Origin: CAIRNS01 sp049508565
GTDB lineage: Bacteria > Elusimicrobiota > Endomicrobiia > Endomicrobiales > CAIRNS01
Direction of reading: 5' to 3'
Length of the DNA stretch: 12,820 nt
NCBI GenBank assembly: GCA_049508565.1
Contig: JBELAT010000048.1
Span: forward strand, 1-12,820
Shown here: positions 6,333-12,820 of the stretch, piece by piece
Numbering within the stretch: the first letter of the stretch is position 1
How the letters are laid out: each line of letters begins with the position of its first letter
The notes under the pieces: generated by a model
Database searches by the model: none
What the model saw: only the letters and a program-made list of their open reading frames with translations
What the model was told of the DNA's origin: nothing
Translations under genes and position numbers: made by a program

Positions 6333-7673
6333 TTATCGAGCCATCGCGATTGACATGGCTTCATCGGTTCCTATGATAACCAGTGTCTCAAGGATCGTTG
6401 AGCGGATATCCGGCCTTTTTTCATTTTTCAGCGCTTCACTAAGCGGCGGAACCGAAGAGGGACCGATCTTTGCTAAGGCTTCTATTGTATTGTTACGGGA
6501 ATGAGTCTTGTCTCCTAAGGTCTTAATGAGAACCGGGACAGCTGACGCAGCGTTAGGACCGATATTGCCTAAGGTTTCCACTGCTTTCTGGCGCACATAC
6601 CAGTCTTCGTTCGTCACCGCAATGATCAACTCGGAAATAGCAGGTTGTACTTCCGGACCGATCTGTGATAAGGCAAAGATCGCATTATCGCGGACACCCC
6701 AATCTGGATCATTTAAAACCGCTGCCAGCACGGGGACCGCAGTCTTGGCGTCAGGGCCGATCCAACCCAGAATTTTGGCCGCAAGACGACGAATGTTTCT
6801 ATTGAGCGCAGTATCTTGCACTGCTTTTGTGAGGTCAGGGACGCTGACTTTGCCGATCTTTCCTAACGCTTCAGCCGCATTTGCGCTCACAGCGTTATTG
6901 TCGTCTCCCAAAGATTTTATAAGTATCGGGACCGCCGAGGGCCCAATAGCTGCTAGTGCCCGAAATGCTTGAAAACGGTTATTGGCGTCAGTATCCTTCA
7001 ACGCAGTAATTAATCCTGGTACCGCGCTTTTGGCATCAGGGCCTATATGGCCCAGCGCTTCGACGGCATTATAACGGACATCGGCATCCGAATCCCGCAC
7101 GGCCTCAATGAGTCCCGGCACCGCCGACTTTGCGGCTGAACCGATTCGTCCTAATGCCTCCGCTGCATTACGGCGGAAGACGACATCTTCATCCTTCAAC
7201 GCTTTGATGAGCACTGGGACTGCAAAACTGGCATCGGTGCTATTAACCAACGAAAAGGCCGCATTATACCGTATCGTACTGTTTGTATCTCTTAAGGCCT
7301 CTACCAGCCCGGAGGCGCCCGAGAGACCAACCCATCCTAATGCTTCAACGGCGAGTGCGCGGGTATCTACGTCAGGATTTTTCAATGAATCTACCAGCGC
7401 GGGAACAGCAACGTCGCCGATCCTTTCCAGCGCCTCTAATGCATGATACCTGACAACATTATTTTTTAATGATTCAATGAGCGGCGGAACAATTTTTTCC
7501 TTGGATTTATTGTCCATTCTCATTAATTGGGCTGTTGCCGCGTCCCGAGTTTCTTTTTGTTGAGAAACAAGACGTGTCGGCAAAGAAACACATGAAGGAA
7601 GAAACAAGCAGAGAGAAAGCATCGACACCGTAAAGGGCGACCTACCCGCTGCAAATCTAAAGGACTTCATCAT
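6333..7673 (-). CDS. HEAT-repeat (PBS-lyase-like) lipoprotein
   Basis: This 446-residue protein starts with a lipoprotein signal: positively charged residues, a hydrophobic core (about 14-25) and the lipobox LPSC with the lipidated cysteine at 28. The next residues are V-S, not an aspartate, which in enterobacterial rules favours outer-membrane sorting. The rest is about twelve HEAT-like repeats of 30-34 residues built on the pattern AVPxLIxALKDxDxxVRxxAxEALGxIG, most regular at about 140-220. Such alpha-solenoids are protein-binding scaffolds. No catalytic motif is seen, and no phycobilin link should be read into the PBS-lyase name. AGGGGG lies 1 nt before the first ATG but 4 nt before the second (7668-7670), so translation may begin at residue 2. 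The gene is convergent with the phosphatase and divergent from the second kinase operon. A functional link to either is unproven. Confidence 0.88.
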   Translation of the reverse strand: MMKSFRFAAGRSPFTVSMLSLCLFLPSCVSLPTRLVSQQKETRDAATAQLMRMDNKSKEKIVPPLIESLKNNVVRYHALEALERIGDVAVPALVDSLKNPDVDTRALAVEALGWVGLSGASGLVEALRDTNSTIRYNAAFSLVNSTDASFAVPVLIKALKDEDVVFRRNAAEALGRIGSAAKSAVPGLIEAVRDSDADVRYNAVEALGHIGPDAKSAVPGLITALKDTDANNRFQAFRALAAIGPSAVPILIKSLGDDNNAVSANAAEALGKIGKVSVPDLTKAVQDTALNRNIRRLAAKILGWIGPDAKTAVPVLAAVLNDPDWGVRDNAIFALSQIGPEVQPAISELIIAVTNEDWYVRQKAVETLGNIGPNAASAVPVLIKTLGDKTHSRNNTIEALAKIGPSSVPPLSEALKNEKRPDIRSTILETLVIIGTDEAMSIAMAR

Positions 7674-7983
7674 GCCCCCTAAAATGACGCTTTCATATAG
7701 TTTTTAGATGTAACCCCGCAGTATGATTGTTGCATAAAATGGTACGTGTTACTATAGCGTAATTCGCCTAAAGTATGACTTTTTTCTTCTAAAAGATTCC
7801 GTGCATTTATTATTAATTATTATGAGATTGCTGTTTCTTGATTGAGCCGAAACCGCCGTTTGCCATAGTATGTGGCGGCATGCATCACAGTGTAAATTTC
7901 CCGATTCGGTATCGCACTCTCACATTTAACATGACTTTATCCCACCCCCTTCATATTCTGAGGATATGCGTGGCATTGCCCTT

Positions 7984-8012
7984 TTGACACAAACACTCTC
8001 AAACAATATAGC
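7984..8012 (+). promoter_or_regulatory. Candidate sigma70-like promoter for the second kinase operon
   Basis: A perfect TTGACA (7984-7989) is followed after exactly 17 nt by TATAGC (8007-8012, 4 of 6 matches to TATAAT). Transcription would start near 8019, giving a leader of about 200 nt before the ATG at 8222. The long leader contains the hairpin at 8047-8070. The ideal -35 box and spacing make this the best promoter candidate in the window. Confidence 0.5.
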
Positions 8013-8039
8013 ATACATTATCCGACAAAAGGATGATGG

Positions 8040-8070
8040 AAAAAAGTCAGCAAATGGTAGAATTTGCTGA
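8040..8070 (-). terminator. Perfect 9-bp hairpin; terminator-like when read on the minus strand
   Basis: TCAGCAAAT (8047-8055) and ATTTGCTGA (8062-8070) form a perfect 9-bp stem with a 6-nt loop, with a possible further G-U pair outside. On the minus strand the stem is followed by C and then six T residues (complement of 8040-8045), which is the form of a rho-independent terminator, though with only 4 G-C pairs. On the plus strand it lies in the putative leader of kinase 2 and has no T-run directly after it. It may stop antisense or small-RNA transcription before the lipoprotein promoter, or act as a structured leader element. Confidence 0.4.
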
Positions 8071-8221
8071 TCAAAACAATGTTTTAATTTCCTACAATGT
8101 ATAAGCTGATATAAACAATTGAAAAAAGACGATTCGACCAATGTTTTCGACAGTATGAACAACATGTAAAAGTGTGTTAAATGAATAATTTTTCACCACA
8201 ATACCGAGCTCATGAGGCACT

Positions 8222-10924
8222 ATGAATACTGAAAAAATAGCGGAAAGCCGGGTACAACAACGGATAGGGGAAACCGGGGATATCTCACAGATGTCTCCCA
8301 CAGAAATTAAAGCGGCTTTTCATGAGCTGATGGTAAAACTTATCCAGCTTGAGATGCAGAATGAAGAATTGACCCGCACTGATGTTGAATGTGAAGCCAA
8401 AAACGTTAAGTGTAACAATCTCTATGATTTTTCACCGGTAGGCTATTATACACTTGATCCCGAAGGCATCATTATAGAAGCAAACCGCTTTGCGGCTGGG
8501 CAACTCGGATTAGAGAGAAGTGATTTGATAAAAAGCGAGTTTGCAGTGAATGTGTCTCCTGATAATCGCACGCTCTTTGGCGAGTTCTTACATCGAGTGT
8601 TCGCTTCAGACACGCGCCAAACGATCGAACTGAAACTCATCAGCACCAGTGGCTTTTTACTAAATGTACAGCTGGAAGGTGTACACATTCAGACGCTCAC
8701 GGGACAATCACATTGCCGACTTGCAGTGGTTGACATCAGCGAACGTAAAAAAGCTGAAGAGAGAATACAGTGGCTTTCCACATTTCCCGAACAAAATCCA
8801 AATCCAATAGTTGAAGTTGATACGACTGGAAATATAACGTATGCCAATGCAGCTGCAAAAAATGTTTTTCCAGATCTCACGACGTCCCGCGGTAAACATC
8901 CTTTCCTTGAAGATATTCTTTCAACATTTAACCAGCATGAGAATACTCACGAACATACACATGCGTTTGAGACAGAAATAGATGGCCGATGGTTCCAGAA
9001 GGAATTTTATCATTCTGAGGACTTCAACCGACTGCGGATATATGGGACAGATATCACCAAACGCAAGCTGGCAGAGAAAAAACTGCACGAGAGCGAAGAA
9101 AAATACCGCCGCATCATCGAAACAGTAAACGAGGGGATTGTCATAGCAGATAAAGAGGGCAAAATAGAGTTTGTAAACGATAAGATGGCTGACATGCTTG
9201 GCTATCGTATTGATGACATAATCGGCAAGTGGGGCGTAGATTTCCTGGCAAAAGAACAGAAAGAGAAAATAACTGCCAACCGTGAAAAGCTTGTGAGCAA
9301 CAATAACATTAAAGATGAATACTGCTTCCTTCGCAAAGACGGCACTCCCTTGTGGACAGTTGGCAGTTCGTCGACGCTCTTTGATGATAACGGTACATAT
9401 ATCGCCAATCTCTCCATGCACACAGACATCACTGAGCGCAAACGCGCTGAGCAAGCAAAACAGAATGCTTTGGATCGATTTTATCTGGTTCTCTCAAACA
9501 TGACGTTTGGAGTCCTCCTGGTAACCGGAGATGGACTCATTGAGTTTGCCAACCAACACTTCTGTGATATGTACCATCTCAAGGAAACTCCGGAGGAGCT
9601 CAGGAAGTTTACTTCGCGTGAAATTGTTGAAAAGATTCGCAATGAGTATGTTGATCCCGACCAGGCTGCGACACGCATCCGGGAAATAGTCGATTTACGG
9701 CAGACTGTTCATGACGAAGAAATTGTCATGCGTGATGGTCGCATTTACCTGCGCGATTATATCCCCATACCGTTGAGTGAAAATAAGGTCAGCCGGCTAT
9801 GGACTCAAAAAGAGATTACCAAACTCAAGCACGTCGAGAATGCACTCAGAGATAGTCGCGAACGACTCGACCTTGCGCTCCTTTCATCAAGAATGGGCAT
9901 TTTTGACTGGGACATCATCAATGACAAACGTACATGGAGCAGTGGCGTTCATGCCCTGCTGGGTACGAAACCTGAAACCTTTACCGGAACAGCGGAAGAG
10001 TTCTTTGAGGCAATACATCCGGAAGACCGAAATACGGTTCAGTCGGCCCTTGCCAAAGCCTTGAAAACCGGGGAGTATGAGACAGAATATCGTGTCGTAT
10101 GGCCCAACGGCAGCATTCACTCCATTGCCGCCAGAGGGAAAGTTCATCGTAATAACGCGGGGCACGCGGTTCTTATGATCGGAGTTTGCTGGGACATCAC
10201 CGATCGCAAGAAAACGGAAGAAGCTTTGCTTGCCTCTAACCGTGAACTTGAACAGTTTGCATATGTGGCTTCACACGATTTGCAAGAACCGCTCAGAATG
10301 GTAGCAAGCTTCACGAATCTCCTTGAACACCGAGCCCAGGGGCTCTTAGATGAAAAAAGCCAAACCTTTATGCGCTACATCATTGAAGGATCATCACGGA
10401 TGCAGACCCTTATTGAGGATCTGCTTGCCTTTTCGCGGGTAGGGCGTCTTGAAGCCGCAAGACATCTCGTGAACTGTAACTCAATACTAGACAATGTTAT
10501 TACTGATCTCTCAAAAACAATAAAAGTAAAGAACGCAACGATCACCCACGACAATCTCCCACGGCTCATGGCCAATGAATCCACCATGAGCAGGCTTTTC
10601 ATGAACCTCGTGAGCAATGCACTTAAATTCTGCAAGAAGGAAGAACCTCCGCGTATACATATTGCAGTTGTGCGCACACATAACGAGTGGCAGTTTGCAG
10701 TAAGTGATAACGGCATAGGCATAAACCCCAAATATTTTGATAAAATATTTATGATCTTTCAGCGCCTGCACGGGAGAGATGAGTATCCCGGGTCGGGCAT
10801 GGGTCTTGCCATCTGCAAGAAAATAGTAACTAATTATGGAGGGAAGATATGGGTGCAATCACAACCGGATAAGGGAACAACATTTTATTTCACTATACCT
10901 CAACTGGAGAATAAAAATGAATAA
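8222..10924 (+). CDS. Soluble multi-PAS histidine kinase with Cph1-type kinase core
   Basis: This 900-residue cytosolic sensor histidine kinase has no transmembrane segment. A coiled coil (about 28-60, with LEMQNEELTRT) leads into PAS1 (66-178, LYDFSPVGYYTLD type). PAS2 (180-285) is the WLSTFPE cassette shared with the first kinase. PAS3 spans 288-410, PAS4 413-538 and PAS5 540-663. The HisKA domain carries SHDLQEP with phospho-acceptor H685. The ATPase has the N-box N795/N799, DNGIGI (829-834), FQRLHGR and GSGMG (857-861), so the catalytic apparatus is complete. The last 225 residues or so are about three-quarters identical to those of the first kinase. The blocks around the H-box and the G-boxes are nearly unchanged and the DHp helices are diverged. 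The start at 8222 has GAGG (8214-8217) 4 nt upstream. The stop overlaps the receiver start by 8 nt. The signals sensed are unknown. Confidence 0.93.
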   Translation: MNTEKIAESRVQQRIGETGDISQMSPTEIKAAFHELMVKLIQLEMQNEELTRTDVECEAKNVKCNNLYDFSPVGYYTLDPEGIIIEANRFAAGQLGLERSDLIKSEFAVNVSPDNRTLFGEFLHRVFASDTRQTIELKLISTSGFLLNVQLEGVHIQTLTGQSHCRLAVVDISERKKAEERIQWLSTFPEQNPNPIVEVDTTGNITYANAAAKNVFPDLTTSRGKHPFLEDILSTFNQHENTHEHTHAFETEIDGRWFQKEFYHSEDFNRLRIYGTDITKRKLAEKKLHESEEKYRRIIETVNEGIVIADKEGKIEFVNDKMADMLGYRIDDIIGKWGVDFLAKEQKEKITANREKLVSNNNIKDEYCFLRKDGTPLWTVGSSSTLFDDNGTYIANLSMHTDITERKRAEQAKQNALDRFYLVLSNMTFGVLLVTGDGLIEFANQHFCDMYHLKETPEELRKFTSREIVEKIRNEYVDPDQAATRIREIVDLRQTVHDEEIVMRDGRIYLRDYIPIPLSENKVSRLWTQKEITKLKHVENALRDSRERLDLALLSSRMGIFDWDIINDKRTWSSGVHALLGTKPETFTGTAEEFFEAIHPEDRNTVQSALAKALKTGEYETEYRVVWPNGSIHSIAARGKVHRNNAGHAVLMIGVCWDITDRKKTEEALLASNRELEQFAYVASHDLQEPLRMVASFTNLLEHRAQGLLDEKSQTFMRYIIEGSSRMQTLIEDLLAFSRVGRLEAARHLVNCNSILDNVITDLSKTIKVKNATITHDNLPRLMANESTMSRLFMNLVSNALKFCKKEEPPRIHIAVVRTHNEWQFAVSDNGIGINPKYFDKIFMIFQRLHGRDEYPGSGMGLAICKKIVTNYGGKIWVQSQPDKGTTFYFTIPQLENKNE
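8759..9076 (+). repeat. PAS cassette copy C inside kinase 2
   Basis: These bases encode residues 180-285 of the second kinase. The unit is the same 106 residues long as copies A and B in the first kinase and aligns without gaps (ERIQWLSTFPE, GNITYAN, HPFLEDI, EIDGRW, RLRIY). The middle stretch differs and is histidine-rich, with five His in about 12 residues (242-253). It is the only sensor unit of the WLSTFPE type found in both operons. Confidence 0.85.
10906..10924 (+). promoter_or_regulatory. Ribosome site and 8-nt start/stop overlap between kinase 2 and receiver 2
   Basis: GGAGA (10906-10910) lies 6 nt before the receiver ATG (10917-10919). The kinase stop TAA is at 10922-10924, so the two frames share ATGAATAA. 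This decides the receiver start. A longer in-frame start at 10836 would place over 80 nt inside the kinase without a comparable ribosome site and would break the alignment with the first receiver. The overlap implies translational coupling. Confidence 0.8.
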
Positions 10925-11399
10925 AGATTCAGCAGGGTACTGCAAGAGTATCAACATTTTGCTCGTTGAAGACAATCCGGCCGACATTGAACTTGCTAAA
11001 GAGGCACTATCGGAATCAAAACTGCTGAGCACCCTTCACACAGTCCCGGACGGAGAAGCGGCTATGTATTACCTGCACAGACAAGGTCAGTATAAAAATG
11101 CCGTTCGTCCGGATCTCATTATTCTCGACCTTAATCTCCCCAAAAAAGACGGGCGGGAAGTACTTAAAGCGATCAAAGAAGACGAGCATTTAAAAAGCAT
11201 CCCGGTGGTGATACTTACTATGTCGAAAGACGAAGCGGATATGCTCAAGGTGTACAATTTACATGCTAACTGCTTTATTACTAAGCCGATCGATTTTACG
11301 CAATTTATCAGCGTTGTTCGCGCCATAGAAAATTTCTGGTTTACGATTGTCTGCCTGCCGCCAAAACCCGATAAGGAGCCCGAGCAAGTCCATGGATAA
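10917..11399 (+). CDS. Single-domain response regulator, Rcp1-like (paralogue of receiver 1)
   Basis: This 160-residue receiver lacks an output domain. The acidic pair is E18/D19, the phospho-acceptor D71, the switch threonine T101 and the lysine K123 in TKP. It carries the same LHANCF and FWFTIVCLPP segments as the first receiver, with 16 differences in 143 aligned residues. The first helix (NPADIELAKEALSESKLL), which in receivers carries much of the kinase-recognition surface, is identical in both. A 2-nt difference at the 3' end (ACCCGATAAGGAG against ACCATAAGGAG in the first gene) moves the old stop out of frame. This protein therefore has a 9-residue tail, DKEPEQVHG, reading through the former ribosome site and overlapping the next gene by 8 nt. 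It is the likely partner of the kinase directly upstream, and possibly of the first kinase as well. Confidence 0.93.
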   Translation: MNKDSAGYCKSINILLVEDNPADIELAKEALSESKLLSTLHTVPDGEAAMYYLHRQGQYKNAVRPDLIILDLNLPKKDGREVLKAIKEDEHLKSIPVVILTMSKDEADMLKVYNLHANCFITKPIDFTQFISVVRAIENFWFTIVCLPPKPDKEPEQVHG

Positions 11400-12820
11400 A
11401 AAGTTACGTATTATTATTATTGAAGATAATCAGGCTGATGCCATGCTCATCGAAGAGCAATTGGCTAAGGAGGGGTTCTCGTGCGAGTATAAACGAGTCG
11501 ACAAAGAAAGTGATTTCAGAAAAGAGCTTGAAGCGTTCAAGCCAGACATCATTCTCTCCGATTACGAACTGCCGCAATTCAATGGTAAGGAAGCCCTTCA
11601 TATTGCGCTCGAGAAGTATCCTTTTATCCCTTTTATTATTGTGTCCGGATTTCTAAAAGATGAAGCTGCTGTCGAATTGCTTAAAGCAGGAGCGGCTGAC
11701 TATTTACTCAAACAGAATACCTCGCGGCTTGGTTCGGCAATTAGTAACGCACTTTCACTCAAAAAATCTAAGGAAGAAAAGGCGCATGCCGAAGACGAAC
11801 TGAAGATATCGAACCAGAAACTCGAACAACGCGTTCAAGAACGGACTACCGAGCTATCGAAAGCCAACGAGTCGCTGCGAACTCATCAAAACGAGCTTGA
11901 GATGCAGAATGAAGAGTTGGTGCGCACCAAGGCTGATCTGGAAAGCGTAAAGGACAAATATCTTGATCTCTATGATTTCGCACCGATCGGATACTTTACG
12001 CTTGCTCAAGACGGCACAATCATAAGAGTTAACCTTACGGGAAGCCAATTGGTGGGAATGGAAAGAGCGAAAGTGCTTCTCCGGAGATTTCAATTATTTG
12101 TTTCCCCTGATGACCGTGAGACGTTTTCCACATACTTAAAGAACGCCTTTTTAGGGCTCTGTCCACAAAAAGCGGACATCAAACTCATCCGTGACAATGG
12201 AAATGCATTTTTTGGACAATTGGAATGTGTTATAGCACACGAGAACGATAGTGACGTATGCCGAATCATGGTAATAGACATTTCCGAGCGGAAAAAAGCA
12301 GATGAAGTGCTAAAACGCGATAGGGAAACTCTTGAAAAACTGGTAAACGAAAAAACTGAAACACTTTTAAACACACACCGGGAACTCGACCGTGCGCGAA
12401 GGCTTGCTGATATCGGCAGATTATCTTCTACCATTGCCCATGAGCTCAGAAATCCACTTGCAGCAATACAACTTGCGATGCACAATGTCCAGAGAAAAGC
12501 ACAGAACCCTAACCTTGATAAACATCTTAAAACCGTCAGCAAAAAGATCATTGAAAGTGATCAAATCATCCAGAATCTTCTGAGTTTTACCCGCATTAAA
12601 TCGATCAAGATTGAAAAATTCGATATTTGCGAGTTGATCAGTGATTGTATTGATACGGTGTCCGTCAAATATGTCAACTGGGATGTACATCTTAAAAAGG
12701 ACCTCGACTGCAAAGAAGGTGATTTCATTGAGGCAGATTTTACACAATTTAAAATGCTTATTAGCAACATCCTTGATAATGCCTACCAGGCGCTGAAAAA
12801 CAAAACAGGTACGATTACTC
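11392..12820 (+). CDS. Hybrid REC-PAS-histidine kinase, 3' end cut by the window
   Basis: The frame stays open from ATG 11392 to the window end (476 complete codons seen). An N-terminal receiver (about 4-125) has the acidic pair E11/D12, phospho-acceptor D57 in LSDYELP, S85 in the switch position and K107. A coiled coil (about 125-188, with LEMQNEELVRT) leads into one PAS (about 190-303, LYDFAPIGYFTL type, the same subtype as PAS1 of the second kinase). A second helix linker follows. The HisKA domain has the H-box AHELRNPL with H350, and the ATPase begins with the N-box N459/N463; the G-boxes lie beyond the window. This kinase core belongs to a different subfamily from the two SHDLQEP kinases. 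The start overlaps the receiver stop by 8 nt (ATGGATAA). The nearest strong AGGAG is 13 nt upstream, so coupling is likely. The receiver could accept phosphate from the upstream kinase and gate this kinase. Confidence 0.88.
   Translation, partial: MDKKLRIIIIEDNQADAMLIEEQLAKEGFSCEYKRVDKESDFRKELEAFKPDIILSDYELPQFNGKEALHIALEKYPFIPFIIVSGFLKDEAAVELLKAGAADYLLKQNTSRLGSAISNALSLKKSKEEKAHAEDELKISNQKLEQRVQERTTELSKANESLRTHQNELEMQNEELVRTKADLESVKDKYLDLYDFAPIGYFTLAQDGTIIRVNLTGSQLVGMERAKVLLRRFQLFVSPDDRETFSTYLKNAFLGLCPQKADIKLIRDNGNAFFGQLECVIAHENDSDVCRIMVIDISERKKADEVLKRDRETLEKLVNEKTETLLNTHRELDRARRLADIGRLSSTIAHELRNPLAAIQLAMHNVQRKAQNPNLDKHLKTVSKKIIESDQIIQNLLSFTRIKSIKIEKFDICELISDCIDTVSVKYVNWDVHLKKDLDCKEGDFIEADFTQFKMLISNILDNAYQALKNKTGTIT

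Larger units (their letters stand above)
7674..8221. other. Divergent intergenic region between the HEAT lipoprotein and kinase 2
   Basis: This 548-bp region separates two divergent genes. It holds a candidate promoter for the second kinase operon (7984-8012) and a 9-bp hairpin (8047-8070), both listed separately. A further inverted repeat, CCGCC (7853-7857) and GGCGG (7874-7878), encloses an alternative smaller stem, GCCA/TGGC. A small stem AAAAC/GTTTT lies at 8073-8085. I found no convincing two-box promoter for the lipoprotein on the minus strand. No protein-like reading frame and no tRNA were seen. An agtgtaaat(t)tccc string near 7889-7902 also occurs near 44-56 upstream of the first kinase, but the surroundings do not align. 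Confidence 0.5.

Noticed and set aside
6508..7446. Open frames on the + strand at 6508-6972 and 7108-7446 (154 and 112 codons).
   Set aside because: They are antisense to the HEAT-repeat gene. Their Ser/Ala/Thr-rich, repetitive translations mirror the repeats of the real protein, and they lack ribosome sites.
6333..7673. A phycobilisome lyase function for the HEAT protein.
   Set aside because: PBS-lyase HEAT is a repeat name only. The protein is a secreted lipoprotein with no lyase partner and no phycobiliprotein genes nearby.
7853..7878. The CCGCC/GGCGG inverted repeat as a terminator for either flanking gene.
   Set aside because: It lies upstream of both divergent genes, has a 16-nt loop, and no T-run follows on either strand.
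10836..10916. A longer N-terminus for receiver 2 starting at 10836.
   Set aside because: It would lie wholly inside the conserved end of kinase 2. The ATG at 10917 has GGAGA 6 nt upstream and aligns with the start of receiver 1.
223..10924. A bilin-binding bacteriophytochrome, suggested by the Cph1-like kinase core and the Rcp1-like receivers.
   Set aside because: No PAS-GAF-PHY arrangement is present. The GAF in kinase 1 lacks the phytochrome PRXSF/DIP-type signatures, so only the kinase core is phytochrome-like.
1..12820. CRISPR arrays, transposons, integrases, attachment sites, tRNA or rRNA.
   Set aside because: No regularly spaced identical repeats, transposase motifs, terminal inverted repeats or cloverleaf-like sequences were seen on reading both strands.

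Overview
The window (12,820 bp, roughly mid-40s percent G+C by eye) comes from a bacterium with a Gram-negative-type envelope. The evidence is a lipobox lipoprotein, AGGAG-type ribosome binding sites and sigma70-like promoter hexamers. The phylum cannot be fixed from sequence alone. The mixture of very PAS-rich kinases, Rcp1-like receivers and HEAT-repeat lipoproteins is typical of environmental lineages with large signalling repertoires, and any closer placement would be a guess.

Layout. (1) Positions 1-222 are a promoter region. (2) A first signalling module on the + strand is a 1518-residue membrane histidine kinase (223-4779) followed 11 nt later by a single-domain receiver (4791-5240). 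(3) A 321-bp spacer holds only a doubtful 28-codon ORF and a 6-codon leader ORF. (4) A membrane-anchored CX5R tyrosine/dual-specificity phosphatase lies at 5562-6113 (+). (5) A convergent 446-residue HEAT-repeat lipoprotein lies at 6333-7673 (-). (6) A 548-bp divergent region carries a good sigma70-like promoter, a leader of about 200 nt and a 9-bp hairpin. (7) A second, paralogous module on the + strand is a 900-residue soluble histidine kinase (8222-10924), a receiver (10917-11399) and a third gene, a REC-PAS-histidine kinase hybrid (11392 to beyond the window end). These three genes overlap each other by 8 nt at each junction.

Biology. Both kinases have the Cph1-type catalytic core (SHDLQEPLRM H-box, FQRLHGR F-box) and both receivers are of the Rcp1 type. 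The phytochrome photosensory part is replaced by stacks of PAS domains, plus a cysteine-rich GAF domain and a CHASE3 membrane sensor in the first kinase. The receivers are 127/143 identical in a hand alignment, with an identical first helix, while the kinase DHp regions have diverged. The simplest reading is that two sensors, one at the membrane and one cytosolic, feed an overlapping pair of receivers. The second operon adds a hybrid kinase that could extend the path.

No mobile element, CRISPR array, rRNA or tRNA was recognised. The region is best described as a duplicated and diverged multi-sensor two-component locus. I see no clear sign of a wholly new enzyme system. The most notable points are the module duplication with retained receiver identity, the cysteine-rich GAF, the repeated PAS cassette, the changed gene-junction syntax and the structured leader of the second operon.
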